The notes under the pieces: generated by a model
What the model was told of the DNA's origin: nothing
The model's database searches: none
Seen by the model: only the letters and a program-made list of their open reading frames with translations
Program-made: the position numbers and the translations under genes
Shown here: positions 9,974 through 22,032 of the stretch, in pieces
How positions within the stretch are numbered: the stretch's first letter is position 1
Layout: the number at the start of each line of letters is the position of its first letter
DNA from: Brevundimonas naejangsanensis
GTDB lineage: Bacteria; Pseudomonadota; Alphaproteobacteria; Caulobacterales; Caulobacteraceae
Length of the DNA stretch: 64,000 nucleotides
Assembly: GCF_000635915.2 (NCBI RefSeq)
Contig: NZ_CP015614.1
Span: 1,099,501 to 1,163,500 of the forward strand
Direction: 5' to 3'

Positions 9974-10461
9974 GTCTCGACCGTCGCAATCAGCCGCGCG
10001 AGCAGTGCGCCCAGCGCGGCCTGCTCTTCGCGCGACAGATCGGCCAGGATGGCCTGACTTTCCGCCATGTGCAGCGGCATCATGGCCTCGATCAGATCGA
10101 ATCCCTTGGGCGTCAGCCGGACCAGTGAGGCGCGGCGGTCGCCGGGGTGGGGCGTGCGCTCGATCAGGCCGGACTTCTGCAACCGGTCCAGCCGCGCCGT
10201 CATGCCGCCGGACGACATCATCGTCGCCTCATAGAGGGCGGTCGGCGTCAGACCGTCGGGCGAAGGCGCACGACGCAGCGTCGCCAGCACATCGAACTCG
10301 CCATGCTGCAGCCCATAGCGCGCATACAACGGGGCCTGCCGCTCGCGCGCGACCAGAATGGACGCCTCATGCAGACGGCCCAGCGTCTCCATCGCCAACA
10401 GGTCCAGGTCGGGGCGCGCAACGGCCCACTGGGCGGCGGCGCGGGCGGCGCGATCGGTCAT
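9970..10461 (-). CDS. MarR family transcriptional regulator
   Basis: A 163-residue winged-helix regulator. The helix-turn-helix and wing are visible in TPTALYEATMMSSGGMTARLDRLQKSGLIERTPHPGDRRASLVRLT (in pieces: MMSSGGMTARL is the recognition helix and HPGDRRASLVRL the wing). It is divergent from an MFS efflux-type transporter, and an imperfect palindrome overlapping a TTGACA box lies between them, so it probably represses both itself and the transporter. The ligand cannot be told from sequence; MarR proteins commonly sense phenolic compounds. Confidence 0.88.
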   Translation of the reverse strand: MTDRAARAAAQWAVARPDLDLLAMETLGRLHEASILVARERQAPLYARYGLQHGEFDVLATLRRAPSPDGLTPTALYEATMMSSGGMTARLDRLQKSGLIERTPHPGDRRASLVRLTPKGFDLIEAMMPLHMAESQAILADLSREEQAALGALLARLIATVET

Positions 10462-10465
10462 TGTC

Positions 10466-10496
10466 TTGACATCAAGATATTCGATATCGAGATACT
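10466..10496 (+). promoter_or_regulatory. Promoter with MarR-type operator
   Basis: TTGACA (10466-10471) fits a -35 box; GATACT (10491-10496) is a possible -10 with a 19-nt gap. Between them is the imperfect inverted repeat TCAAGATA-N5-TATCGAGA (10472-10492, arms matching at 6 of 8 positions). This AT-rich stretch is the whole intergenic space between the divergent marR-like gene and the MFS gene. Confidence 0.5.
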
Positions 10497-10525
10497 ATCG
10501 CCTTCTGCTGCCGGAGTCATCTCGG

Positions 10526-11731
10526 ATGGATCAGTCGAACGCCTCGCCGCCGTCGCGCGGCGCGGGCCTGTTGTTGATCGCGGCGATCTTCGCCCTGGCG
10601 CTAAACCTGCGTCCGGCGATGGCGGCGGTCGGGCCGCTGCTCGACCTGATCGAGGCGACGACCGGCATGGATTCGACCACGGCCAGCCTGCTGACCACCC
10701 TGCCGGTGGCGATGATCGGCGTCGGAGCCCTGTCGATCCGCCCCTTGCGACGCCGTCTGGGCGAGCGGATGGGCATACTGCTCGGCGCCGGTCTCATCGC
10801 CCTGGCCTGTCTGGCCCGCTGGCCGTTCAACAGCGCGGGCGGCCTGATCCTGAGCGCCGTGGTGGTCGGCGTCGGCGTGGCCCTCATTCAGGCCCTGGCG
10901 CCCGTCGTCATCAAGCGCGCCTTTCCGACGCGGCTCGGTACGGTGATGGCCGTCTATACGACCGGCATCATGGGCGGCGCCGCCGTGGCGGCGGCGACGG
11001 CGGCGGGCTTCGCCGAGGCGTTCGGTTGGGCCGTCGCGCTGGCGCTATGGTCGGTTCCGGCCCTTGCCGCGGCCGTCGTCTGGCTCATCGCCTCGCGCAC
11101 CCCGGCCGCCGAAGAACCGAACCGCCTGGCCGTGGCCGAAGGGACCGATCCCGAGGTTCCGTTCTGGAAACAGCCCCGCGCCTGGGCGCTGGTTCCCATT
11201 CTGGGGCTGGGCACCTCGGCCTATACGCTCGTGCTGGCCTGGTTGCCGCCCTACTATGTCGACATGGGGCAGGCGAGGGCGACGGCGGGCTTCCTGCTCA
11301 GCGGCATGACCAGCGCCGAGGTGCTGGCGGGCGTGCTGGTGTCGCTGTTCATCGCGCGCTTTCCCGACCGGCGCGGGCCGATGCTGCTGGCCGTGGCCCT
11401 GGCCCTGATCGGTCTGGCCGGACTGGTGCTCACGCCGGTCAGTCTGGCGGTCCCGGTCATGCTGCTGCTGGGCCTGGGGATCGGCGCCGTCTTTCCCCTG
11501 ACCCTGATCCTGGCGATGGACCAGATCGACGACCCTGTGCGCTCCGGAGACCTTCTCGCCTTCGTTCAGGGCGGCGGCTACATCATCGCCAGCCTGTCGC
11601 CGCTGGCGGCCGGGCTGCTGCGCGACCGCCTGTCGGACCTCAGTCAGGCGTGGATGCTGATGGGGCTGGGCCTTCTGGTCATGGCCGCGATGACCCTGAC
11701 CTTCCGCCCCGGCGGCGCCAAGCTGCGTTAG
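10526..11731 (+). CDS. MFS transporter, CynX/NimT-like
   Basis: A 401-residue major facilitator with 12 predicted TM segments. The N-terminus has the subfamily signature [16 protein letters not shown], and loop 2-3 reads [19 protein letters not shown]. CynX/NimT-type members are linked to cyanate or 2-nitroimidazole transport, but the true substrate is not predictable. The ATG at 10526 is preferred because the signature would otherwise be preceded by a non-hydrophobic extension encoded across the operator. It is divergent from the MarR gene and probably controlled by it. Its end overlaps the convergent trmFO by 4 nt. Confidence 0.85.
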   Translation: MDQSNASPPSRGAGLLLIAAIFALALNLRPAMAAVGPLLDLIEATTGMDSTTASLLTTLPVAMIGVGALSIRPLRRRLGERMGILLGAGLIALACLARWPFNSAGGLILSAVVVGVGVALIQALAPVVIKRAFPTRLGTVMAVYTTGIMGGAAVAAATAAGFAEAFGWAVALALWSVPALAAAVVWLIASRTPAAEEPNRLAVAEGTDPEVPFWKQPRAWALVPILGLGTSAYTLVLAWLPPYYVDMGQARATAGFLLSGMTSAEVLAGVLVSLFIARFPDRRGPMLLAVALALIGLAGLVLTPVSLAVPVMLLLGLGIGAVFPLTLILAMDQIDDPVRSGDLLAFVQGGGYIIASLSPLAAGLLRDRLSDLSQAWMLMGLGLLVMAAMTLTFRPGGAKLR

Positions 11732-13146
11732 GCCGCCGCGTCGCGCCAGGCCTTCAGCGCCTCGATGGCGCGAATGCTCTGCAGGCGCTTCTTGGCGCGG
11801 CCGCGTTCCTTGGGATGGATGCGCTTGCCTTCCTCATCGACCTTGGGCGCCTCCAGCGGCGGCAGCAGGCCGTAGTTGATGTTCATCGGCTGGAACTTCG
11901 AGCCTTCCAGGTGCCCGCCGGTGATGTGCTCGACCAGGGCGCCCATGGCCGTTTCCGGCGGCGGCGGGGCCAGATCGCGCCCCAGCGCCTGAGCGGCGGC
12001 TAACCGGCCCGTCAGCAGGCCCATTGACGCGCTCTCGACATAGCCCTCGACCCCCGTCACCTGACCGGCGAAGCGCAGGCGCGGCAGAGCCTTCAGCCGC
12101 ATCTGCTTGTCCAGCAGCTTGGGGCTGTTCAGGAAGGTGTTGCGGTGCAGGCCGCCCAGACGCGCGAACTGGGCGTTCTCCAGACCGGGGATAATGCGGA
12201 AGACGTCGGTCTGCGCCCCGTATTTCAGCTTGGTCTGGAAGCCGACCATGTTGAACAGGGTGCCCAGCGCATTGTCCTGACGCAGTTGCACGATGGCGTA
12301 CGGCTTGACCGTGGGGTTGTGCTGGTTGGTCAGGCCGACCGGCTTCATCGGGCCGTGACGCAGGGTCTCGCGCCCGCGCTCGGCCATGACCTCGATCGGC
12401 AGGCAGCCGTCGAAATAGGGCACGTTCTCCCATTCCTTGAAGTCGGCCTTGGGGCCGTCCAGCAGGGCGTCGATGAAGGCCTCGTACTGGGCCTTGTCCA
12501 TCGGACAGTTGACGTAGGCCGCCTTGTCGCCGCTGGGCCCTTCCTTGTCATAGCGCGACTGACGCCAGGCCACGTCGAAGTTGATGCTGTCGGTGTGGAT
12601 GATCGGGGCGATGGCGTCGAAGAAGCTGAGGCTCTCTTCGCCCGTCGCCTTCAGGATCGCCTCGGCCAGGGCGGGCGAGGTCAGCGGCCCGGTGGCGACG
12701 ATCACATTAGCCCACTCTTCGGGCGGAATGCCTGCGATCTCCTCGCGCACGATGGTCACCAGCGGGTGCGCTTCCAGCTTTGCCGTCACCGCGTCCGAGA
12801 AGGCGACGCGATCGACCGCCAGCGCGCCGCCCGCCGGCACCTGATTGGCGTCGCCGCAGGCCATGATCACGCTGTCCAGCGCCCGCATCTCGGCGTGCAG
12901 CAGGCCGACGGCGTTGAACTCCCAGTCGTCTGACCGGAACGAGTTGGAGCAGACCAACTCGGCCAGGCCCGTCGTGTGGTGGGCGTCGGTGCGCACCTGT
13001 TCCGGTTCGTCCCGGCGCATTTCGTGCAGGATGACGGGCACGCCCGCCTGGGCGATCTGCCAGGCTGCTTCGGATCCGGCGAGGCCGCCGCCGATGACGT
13101 GCACAGGCGCGGGGACGGGGCGGGGAGTAGAGGACGCGTTCGACAT
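11728..13146 (-). CDS. trmFO: Folate/FAD-dependent tRNA (uracil-5-)-methyltransferase TrmFO
   Basis: A 472-residue flavoenzyme that makes m5U54 in the T-loop of tRNAs using methylenetetrahydrofolate rather than SAM. The N-terminal dinucleotide motif [16 protein letters not shown] and the family motifs [11 protein letters not shown] and [10 protein letters not shown] are intact. TrmFO is found mainly in Gram-positives and alphaproteobacteria, while enterobacteria use TrmA. It is convergent with the MFS gene and divergent from the membrane protein at 13256. The C-terminal [15 protein letters not shown] tail is normal for alphaproteobacterial members. Confidence 0.95.
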   Translation of the reverse strand: MSNASSTPRPVPAPVHVIGGGLAGSEAAWQIAQAGVPVILHEMRRDEPEQVRTDAHHTTGLAELVCSNSFRSDDWEFNAVGLLHAEMRALDSVIMACGDANQVPAGGALAVDRVAFSDAVTAKLEAHPLVTIVREEIAGIPPEEWANVIVATGPLTSPALAEAILKATGEESLSFFDAIAPIIHTDSINFDVAWRQSRYDKEGPSGDKAAYVNCPMDKAQYEAFIDALLDGPKADFKEWENVPYFDGCLPIEVMAERGRETLRHGPMKPVGLTNQHNPTVKPYAIVQLRQDNALGTLFNMVGFQTKLKYGAQTDVFRIIPGLENAQFARLGGLHRNTFLNSPKLLDKQMRLKALPRLRFAGQVTGVEGYVESASMGLLTGRLAAAQALGRDLAPPPPETAMGALVEHITGGHLEGSKFQPMNINYGLLPPLEAPKVDEEGKRIHPKERGRAKKRLQSIRAIEALKAWRDAAA

Positions 13147-13255
13147 GGCGGCCTTCTAGCCGGGCGACGCAGTCCTGTCATGCGGCGCCTGTCGTGGTCG
13201 GCGCTGTCGCATGGGCTGCGGCTGCGTTAAGCTGATCAGGAATCGAGGAGCCAGC

Positions 13256-14146
13256 ATGAGTTTCAACGCCACAGAGTCCGCCTTCGAAGGCTTCCGCCTA
13301 GCGCGGCGGGCGCCGCTCGCCATCCTGGCCTGGGCGGGCGCCTATGTCGCCTTCTTCCTGGTCTTCTTCGCTGTGGCGGGTGGGAACCTCGTCAACATCA
13401 TCAGCCTGGCCGAACGGGTCGAGCAGAATCCGTCGCCGTCGATGAGCGACCTGACCATGCTGGGTCAGGCCTACGGCGCCATGATGGGGCTGGCCCTGCC
13501 GCTGTCGCTGTTGTTCGGCGCCGTGCTCGCTACCGCGGTCGCGCGCTCGGTCATCCGGCCGCAGGACAAGCGTTTCGGCTATCTGCGTCTCGGCCGAGAC
13601 GAACTGCGCGTTCTGGGCGCGACCCTGTTGGTCGCCGTTCTGATGTTCGTCGTGACGATGGGCGGCGCCTTGATCGTCGGTCTTTTCGCGGGTCTCGCCG
13701 CCGGTACAGGCGCGTCCTGGCTGATCCTCCCGGCTGTGCTGGCCGGTCTAGCCCTTGTGGCAGTCGCCATCTGGCTGGCCGTGCGCCTCAGCCTGGTCGT
13801 CCCGATGACGTTCGCCGAGGAAAAGATCGCCCTCAAGGAAAGCTGGGCCATGACCAAGGGGCGTTTCTGGCCGCTGCTGGGCATGGCGATCCTAGCGGGC
13901 GTCATGTCCATTCTGGTCGGCCTGCTGGGCTCCATCGTGATCGCGCCGCTGAACCTGATTTTCGGCGGCCTGAACAGCCTGATCGGCGCCGAGACGACCA
14001 ATGTCGTGGCGCTTCTGACGCGCTTCTGGCCGGCCCTGCTGATCTGGGGCGTGGTCAACGCCCTTCTGTCGGCGGCGCAGGCGGCGATCATCTACGCTCC
14101 GTTCTCGTCGGCCTATCTCGGCCTGAAGGGCGAGCGGCGCGCCTGA
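13256..14146 (+). CDS. Polytopic membrane protein (GPDPase membrane-domain-like)
   Basis: A 296-residue hydrophobic protein with about six TM segments. The start at 13256 has a good GAGGAG box 7 nt upstream. The segment LKESWAMTKGRFWPLLGMAI resembles the repeated unit of the membrane domain found in some glycerophosphodiester phosphodiesterases and related uncharacterised integral membrane proteins. No enzyme domain is attached. The function is unknown. It forms a single-gene unit divergent from trmFO, and a hairpin after its end separates it from the convergent uvrA. Confidence 0.7.
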   Translation: MSFNATESAFEGFRLARRAPLAILAWAGAYVAFFLVFFAVAGGNLVNIISLAERVEQNPSPSMSDLTMLGQAYGAMMGLALPLSLLFGAVLATAVARSVIRPQDKRFGYLRLGRDELRVLGATLLVAVLMFVVTMGGALIVGLFAGLAAGTGASWLILPAVLAGLALVAVAIWLAVRLSLVVPMTFAEEKIALKESWAMTKGRFWPLLGMAILAGVMSILVGLLGSIVIAPLNLIFGGLNSLIGAETTNVVALLTRFWPALLIWGVVNALLSAAQAAIIYAPFSSAYLGLKGERRA

Positions 14147-14172
14147 CCGCAGGCGATCCCTGAAAAGTTAAG

Positions 14173-14206
14173 AACGCCGCGCTCCGGCAGGGGGCGCGGC
14201 GTTTCT
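14173..14206. terminator. Bidirectional terminator between membrane gene and uvrA
   Basis: A 10-bp perfect GC-rich stem, AACGCCGCGC / GCGCGGCGTT (14173-14182 and 14194-14203), with an 11-nt loop. Short T-rich runs lie on both outer sides, so it can serve both convergent genes. Confidence 0.6.
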
Positions 14207-14214
14207 CGTCGGGC

Positions 14215-17154
<2,940 letters not shown>

Positions 17155-17233
17155 GGAATCCGGGAACGCGGAAGACCCCGAAACGGTCCGGGGCGACGAC
17201 GCTATATGGGGATCAATTCGTCCGATACAGCAA

Positions 17234-17248
17234 GAACAATATAAGAAC
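17234..17248 (-). promoter_or_regulatory. LexA (SOS) box of uvrA
   Basis: Read on the minus strand this is GTTCTTATATTGTTC, a perfect GTTC-N7-GTTC, the alphaproteobacterial LexA operator. It lies in an AT-rich patch 80 nt before the uvrA start and just after the stop of the upstream globin gene. Confidence 0.85.
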
Positions 17249-17250
17249 TT

Positions 17251-17778
17251 TTAGCCGACTTCCGGCGCCCACGGCGTTTCCGGTCGTCGATAGCGTTCGC
17301 CGGGACCGACCATCACGCCGTTGGCGTTGGCGACGCCCAGTTCCAGGCTTTCGGCGATGCGGCGGGCGCGGACGACGAAGTGTTCGGCGGCGACGGGCGG
17401 GCACAGCTCATGCGCAGTCGCCTCGAACAGCTTCAGCCAGTGATCGAAGTGGCGGGCGTCGATCGGCAGGGGCAGGTGCTTCGGCATGGGCCGCCCCTGA
17501 TAGACGCCGGTCGACAGGGCCACGGACGACCAGAACAGCTTCATCTGCGCCAGGTGCGGACCCCAGTCGTCGATGCGCTCGGCGAAGATCGGACCTATGA
17601 AGTCATCCTCACGCACCTTGGCGTAGAAGCCTTCGACCAGGGCGTCGATCATGGCCTCGTCGATGCCGGTCTCGGCGCGGATGCGGGCCACGGCGGCTTC
17701 GCGGCGGGCGGCGGCCTCGGCCCGGTCCGGCGCGGGACGGTCGATGCGGAAGGCGAGGGTGCGCTCGGGCGTGTCCAT
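17251..17778 (-). CDS. Group III truncated hemoglobin
   Basis: A globin-fold protein of about 175 residues (a start at 17790 or 17844 would lengthen it). Family markers are LVEGFYAKVREDDFIGPIF, the distal region HLAQMKLFWSSVALSTGVYQGRPM and the segment LPIDARHFDHWLKLFEAT, in which the His of ARHFDHW is the proximal haem ligand. Group III (trHbP) proteins are mostly found in proteobacteria and are thought to handle NO, oxygen or redox chemistry under low oxygen; the role here is not established. It ends just upstream of the uvrA SOS box. Confidence 0.85.
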   Translation of the reverse strand: MDTPERTLAFRIDRPAPDRAEAAARREAAVARIRAETGIDEAMIDALVEGFYAKVREDDFIGPIFAERIDDWGPHLAQMKLFWSSVALSTGVYQGRPMPKHLPLPIDARHFDHWLKLFEATAHELCPPVAAEHFVVRARRIAESLELGVANANGVMVGPGERYRRPETPWAPEVG

Positions 17779-17945
17779 GTCCGCCAACATAGGAAGCGAC
17801 GCTTGCAAAGGCCATGACGCGGATTGTCCAAGACGGTCCTTCACGTCGCAGAGTGAAAGCGGAGCCGCAGTTTTGGGGTTGCGTTACGAAACGTCCGTCC
17901 CCATCCTTCACTCAGCCAACGCATCAGTGAGGAGGCACGACGATC

Positions 17946-18083
17946 ATGATCAGCACCCTGGAAATCGGTTTCGCCCTTTCCATGCCGCTGCTCGCGCTCG
18001 CCTATGTCCTCGCTCAACCCAAGCCCAAACCGGCCCGCGTCCGCACTCGTGACGCTCAACGGCGTCGCGGCCCGCACGCCTGA
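17946..18083 (+). CDS. Small hydrophobic ORF overlapping the ABC-F start (possible leader peptide)
   Basis: A 45-codon ORF starting MISTLEIGFALSMPLLALAYVL, predicted to form one TM helix, then a basic Pro/Arg-rich tail. It has the best Shine-Dalgarno in the area, GAGGAGG at 17929-17935, 10 nt before its ATG. The ABC-F frame opens at 18004 inside this ORF with no ribosome-binding site of its own. Two readings fit: a leader ORF that couples translation to the ABC-F gene, or a small membrane protein in its own right. It could also be chance. Conservation in relatives would decide. Confidence 0.4.
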   Translation: MISTLEIGFALSMPLLALAYVLAQPKPKPARVRTRDAQRRRGPHA

Positions 18084-19650
18084 CGGCCGAGGCCTCTTCG
18101 ACAATCTGACGCTCGCCTTCGGGCGCGAACGCACGGCCGTCGTGGGGCGCAACGGCGTGGGCAAGACCACGCTGCTGCGCCTTGTCGCCGGTCTGGCTGA
18201 GCCCGCCGAGGGTTCGGTCACGCGCATCGGAAGCGTCGGCTGGCTGGCGCAGGCCCAGACGCCGGCCGACGACGAAACCATCGCCGATACGCTGGACGTC
18301 GCCGGGTCTCTGGCGATTCTGCATCGCGTGCTGGCGGGCAACGGCTCGCTGGACGACATGGCGGAGGCGGACTGGACGCTGGAAGAGCGGATGCGGACCG
18401 CTCTGGCCGACGTGGGTCTGGCTGATCTGGCGCCCAACCGGCGCACGGCGGACCTGAGCGGCGGGGAGCAGACGCGCCTGCGCTTGGCGGGGCTGAAGCT
18501 GGCCGCGCCGGATCTGCTGGTTCTGGACGAGCCCACCAATCATCTGGACGCCGAGGCCCGCGCCATGATCGCCGATGTAGTGGCCGACTGGCCGGGCGGC
18601 GTGGTGCTGGTCAGTCACGACCGCGCCCTGTTGCGCCGCGTGGATCGCATCGTGGAGCTTTCCAGTCTGGGCGGGCGGGTGCATGGCGGCGGCTGGGACC
18701 TCTTTATCGAGCGCCGCGACGCCGAACGGGCCGCCGCTGAACGCGACCTGGAACAGGCCGAGCGCGCCATCGGCCGGGTGCAGCGCGAAACCCAGATGGC
18801 GCAGGAGCGTCAGGCCCGGCGCGATCGCACAGGCAAGGCGGCGCGCGCCAACAACTCCGATCCCAAGATCCTGCTCGACGCCCAGGCCCAACGCGCCGAG
18901 GAATCCGGCGCGCGCGGCCAGCGGCTGGCCGAACGCAAGCGTCAGGCCGTCGAGGCTGACCTGGCTCAGGCGCGTGAACGGGTCGAGCGGGTGCGACAAC
19001 TGGCGCTGTCCATGCCCGCGACGGGTCTGCCTGTGGGCCGGCTGGTGCTGAATCTGAATGAGGCGGTTGTGACCGTCGAGGACGACCGTCGCCTGCTGGG
19101 ACCGCTCTGCCTGCGTCTGACCGGGCCTGAGCGCGTCGCCGTCGTCGGCCCTAACGGCGCCGGCAAGACGACGCTGTTGAAGCTGATCGCGGGCTTGATC
19201 GAGCCCTCGTCGGGCAGCGTGGAACGGCCGGTTCGCGCCGCCCTGCTGGATCAGCAGGCGGCCATGCTGAAGGCTGACGAAACCCTGGTCGAGGGCTGGT
19301 TGCGGCTGAACCCGCAAGGGACCCCCAATGCGGCGCGGGCGGCGCTGGCGCGTTTTCTGTTTCGCAATGTGCAGGCGGATCGGCGCGTCGGCGAACTGTC
19401 AGGCGGAGAGCGGCTGCGCGCGGCACTGGCCTGCGTCATGACGGGCGCCCAGCCGCCGCAACTGCTGGTGCTGGACGAGCCGACCAACCATCTGGACATC
19501 GACGCCGTCGAGGCGGTGGAGGCGGCGCTCTCAGCCTATGACGGCGCCCTTGTGGTGGTCAGCCACGACGCTGATTTCATTCAGAACCTCCGCGTCGATC
19601 GGACCATCGTGCTGAAGTCAGGTCAGCTCCAGCCTTCGACCACGCCCTGA
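18004..19650 (+). CDS. ABC-F family ATP-binding protein
   Basis: A 548-residue soluble twin-ABC protein without membrane helices. ABC1 has Walker A GRNGVGKTT, signature LSGGEQTRLR and Walker B LLVLDEPTNHLD. ABC2 has GPNGAGKTT, LSGGERLRAAL and LLVLDEPTNHLD. The linker between them is charged and helical (ERDLEQAERAIGRVQRETQ and a basic QARRDRTGKAARANN stretch), as in ribosome-binding ABC-F proteins that enter the E-site. It is shorter than EttA and lacks a clear C-terminal coiled coil, so the subfamily is not assigned. Whether it rescues stalled ribosomes or protects from antibiotics is unknown. Its start overlaps a small upstream ORF. Confidence 0.88.
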   Translation: MSSLNPSPNRPASALVTLNGVAARTPDGRGLFDNLTLAFGRERTAVVGRNGVGKTTLLRLVAGLAEPAEGSVTRIGSVGWLAQAQTPADDETIADTLDVAGSLAILHRVLAGNGSLDDMAEADWTLEERMRTALADVGLADLAPNRRTADLSGGEQTRLRLAGLKLAAPDLLVLDEPTNHLDAEARAMIADVVADWPGGVVLVSHDRALLRRVDRIVELSSLGGRVHGGGWDLFIERRDAERAAAERDLEQAERAIGRVQRETQMAQERQARRDRTGKAARANNSDPKILLDAQAQRAEESGARGQRLAERKRQAVEADLAQARERVERVRQLALSMPATGLPVGRLVLNLNEAVVTVEDDRRLLGPLCLRLTGPERVAVVGPNGAGKTTLLKLIAGLIEPSSGSVERPVRAALLDQQAAMLKADETLVEGWLRLNPQGTPNAARAALARFLFRNVQADRRVGELSGGERLRAALACVMTGAQPPQLLVLDEPTNHLDIDAVEAVEAALSAYDGALVVVSHDADFIQNLRVDRTIVLKSGQLQPSTTP

Positions 19651-21224
19651 CGGCGCCCGCGGATCGCGGGGCTGTTCAGCACGGTGCGCGGTTCGGCCTC
19701 GGCCCGCCCGAACAGCCAGCCCTGGCCGTGGGTGACGCCCAGATCGCGCAGGGCGTCGGCGACCTCATCCGTCTCGATCATCTCGGCGATGGTCTCCAGT
19801 TCCAGCGAGCCGCAAAGCTCGACCAGATGGGCGACCATCGTGCGGGTGCGGGCGTCGATGTCGATATCGCGCACCAGACCTCCGTCGATCTTCACCGCAT
19901 CGACCGACAGGCCCCGCAGATAGTCGAAGGAGGCCGAACCCGCCCCGAAATCGTCGATGCAGACCTTGATCCCGGCGTTGCGCAGGGCTCCGAGCCGTCG
20001 GTCGGCGGCCGCCAGATCGGCCAGTGCGGCGGTCTCCGTCACCTCGACCATCAAACGCCGCCGATCCTCGGGCGCTGAGGCGGTCATCTTCATCAGGGCG
20101 GCGACATAGGCGTCGTTGGCCAGCGAGGCGCCCGACACATTCACGGCGATCTTCAACAGACCCCCGCCCGGTTCGCGCAGCCGTCGAACGGCTTTTTCCG
20201 CCACCACCAGATCGAAGCCGTCGATCAGGGCCAGTTCCTCGGCCATGCGGATGGCGGCGGCGGGCCCCGATCCCTTGCCGAAGCGCGCCAGAGCCTCGAA
20301 ATGGTGCACGGCTCGCGTCTTCAGGTCGACGATCGGCTGATAGTAGAGGGCGAACTCCCGGTCGCGCACGATGCTGCGGAAACGGTCCGCGTCCGCCAGC
20401 GTGCGCTGCAGGGAATCGGCGAAGGAGAGCTCCGGCTGGTCCAGCCCGCCTTCCTTCAAGCAGCCTTCGATGGCGAACCGCATGGCGCGCAGCGCCGAGG
20501 CGGAGTCCCGGCCCAAACCGGCCTGGCTGGCGACGGCGCTCAGGGCCACGCCTTCCGCCTCACCGGCCATCCGCATCTCATTGGCCAGGTCGCGTTGATC
20601 GTCCGCCTGACGGATCAAGGCGTAGCGATCCGTGGTCAGTCGGCCCGCGCTGGCCCCGTCGTGCGACGCGGCGCTGAGCGTTGCGCCGATACGGCTGTGG
20701 ATTCGCTGCAGGGTCGGCGGGTCGACGCCCTCTAGACCGCTCAGATCGATAAAGGCCAAGGCCAGACGCTGCAGGGCGTCCGCATCTCCGCCGGCCAGGG
20801 TCGCGCGGGCATGGCTCAGAAAGCCCTCAGCGTCCGGCGGCGGGGCGCCGATCTCAAGCGGCCCCCCATCGACGAGGAAAGGCTCGCCTTCATAGGACAG
20901 GGCGCACGACCGGGCCGGGGCGATGTCGGGCAGGGCGAAGGCGCGCAGGGTCGCGCGACGCATCCGGCCGTCGCCGCAGTCCACCAGCACCTCGGTCGCG
21001 GGACCTCGCCGACCCGGGCTCAGGCCGTCCAGCAGGGCCTGCAGCGCCGCGGCGCTGTTGATCGACAGGCGCTCGCTGAAGGGGTGGCCGACCCAGGCGG
21101 CCGTCTGCTGTCCCGCCACAGCGCCTGAGCCGAGCGCAAAGCGAACCACCCCATGTTGATCGACTTCGATCAGGGCGTCGGCGGCGGCGAAAGCCAGTCC
21201 GAGCAGGCGAGGGGTCAGGGTCAT
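19623..21224 (-). CDS. EAL-domain c-di-GMP phosphodiesterase with PAS-like and degenerate GGDEF regions
   Basis: A 533-residue signalling protein. An N-terminal PAS-like segment (to about 120) is followed by a weak GGDEF-like region (LALAFIDLSGLEGV ... GRLTTDRYALI) lacking the GGDEF signature, then an EAL domain (about 280-520). The EAL domain keeps the catalytic set: FEALARF, the Asn of NVSGASL, EVTETA, CIDDFGAG, KIDGGLV, the Glu of IAEMIET and the GQGWLFGRAE tail. It is therefore probably an active phosphodiesterase. It lies 47 nt after flbY on the same strand and so may be part of the flgI operon. Its end overlaps the convergent ABC-F gene by 28 nt. Confidence 0.85.
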   Translation of the reverse strand: MTLTPRLLGLAFAAADALIEVDQHGVVRFALGSGAVAGQQTAAWVGHPFSERLSINSAAALQALLDGLSPGRRGPATEVLVDCGDGRMRRATLRAFALPDIAPARSCALSYEGEPFLVDGGPLEIGAPPPDAEGFLSHARATLAGGDADALQRLALAFIDLSGLEGVDPPTLQRIHSRIGATLSAASHDGASAGRLTTDRYALIRQADDQRDLANEMRMAGEAEGVALSAVASQAGLGRDSASALRAMRFAIEGCLKEGGLDQPELSFADSLQRTLADADRFRSIVRDREFALYYQPIVDLKTRAVHHFEALARFGKGSGPAAAIRMAEELALIDGFDLVVAEKAVRRLREPGGGLLKIAVNVSGASLANDAYVAALMKMTASAPEDRRRLMVEVTETAALADLAAADRRLGALRNAGIKVCIDDFGAGSASFDYLRGLSVDAVKIDGGLVRDIDIDARTRTMVAHLVELCGSLELETIAEMIETDEVADALRDLGVTHGQGWLFGRAEAEPRTVLNSPAIRGRRQGVVEGWS

Positions 21225-21271
21225 GCCGAATTCATAGAATGGAGGCCGTTAAAGAAAGGCGACGCCGCGCC

Positions 21272-21712
21272 TCAGGCCGTGCGATTCAGCGCCACCGCCC
21301 GGCCGTCTCCCTGCATGGCCTGACCGGAGGCGCCGTAGCCGACCCCCTGCGCCCGAGCCCCCGCCACCTCGGCGGCGATGGTGCGCACCAGTCCCTCAGA
21401 AATCTGACGGGCCGCCTCCACGGTCACGGCGTGCTCGGCCAGGATGGTTTCAAAGGCTTCCGTGGCGTCGATCAGCGCGCGGCGGTCAGCCTCTGGCGCG
21501 GCGGCGATGGCGGCCGGATTGGCCTTCACCTGGGCCGACTCGCGCCGATAGAGGTTCGCCATCTCCTGCGTCTGGGCCATGCCCTCGCTCAGGTCCTGGG
21601 CGCGGTGGGCGCGCAAGGCGTCCATTTCCAGCGACAGCCGGTCGGTCAGGTCCCGGGTCAGGCGCGTCAGGTGCTGCACGCGCAAGGCGGCGGTCTCGAC
21701 ATCGGCGGTCAT
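21272..21712 (-). CDS. flbY: FlbY-like flagellar protein
   Basis: A 146-residue, mostly helical cytoplasmic protein (RVQHLTRLTRDLTDRLSLEMDALRAHRAQDL; see the helical repeats up to about residue 110). Its position directly after flgI and a rod-binding-protein gene matches flbY of the Caulobacter P-ring operon, and a FlgN-like chaperone role is possible because of the coiled-coil pattern. The name rests mainly on synteny. The ATG overlaps the stop of the upstream gene (ATGA), so an upstream extension is not used. Confidence 0.65.
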   Translation of the reverse strand: MTADVETAALRVQHLTRLTRDLTDRLSLEMDALRAHRAQDLSEGMAQTQEMANLYRRESAQVKANPAAIAAAPEADRRALIDATEAFETILAEHAVTVEAARQISEGLVRTIAAEVAGARAQGVGYGASGQAMQGDGRAVALNRTA

Positions 21713-22032
21713 GCGCCTTGCTCCTGCATCTTGATCATCTGCGCCAGAACGCTGTCGGCCAAGCCGACGCCGCCGGACTTGACGGTCTGCTGCGCCATCG
21801 CGTCCACCAGAAAGCCGCGCCATGCGGCTTCGCCTGCGCCGCCGCCGAACGGCGCCTCGGTGCTCAGGCCCTCGAACATCGGCTTCATCATCTGCGACAG
21901 GAAGCTGGCCTCAAAGGCCTCCGCCGTGCGGCGCATGGCTTGCAGATTCTGGCCTTCCAGGTTCTTCGGCTGGCCGGGCAGGGCCGAGGCGGGATCGCGC
22001 AACAGGTCGGGAGAGGCGGCGAGGGGGCCCAT
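21709..22032 (-). CDS. Rod-binding protein (FlgJ N-terminal domain homologue)
   Basis: A 107-residue protein matching the rod-binding N-terminal half of FlgJ: MRRTAEAFEASFLSQMMKPMFEGL, then AWRGFLVDAMAQQTVKSGGVGLADSVLAQMI. The muramidase half of enterobacterial FlgJ is absent, which is normal for alphaproteobacteria, where a separate enzyme opens the wall. It scaffolds flagellar rod assembly in the periplasm. It overlaps or abuts both flgI and flbY, so all are co-translated. Confidence 0.88.
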   Translation of the reverse strand: MGPLAASPDLLRDPASALPGQPKNLEGQNLQAMRRTAEAFEASFLSQMMKPMFEGLSTEAPFGGGAGEAAWRGFLVDAMAQQTVKSGGVGLADSVLAQMIKMQEQGA

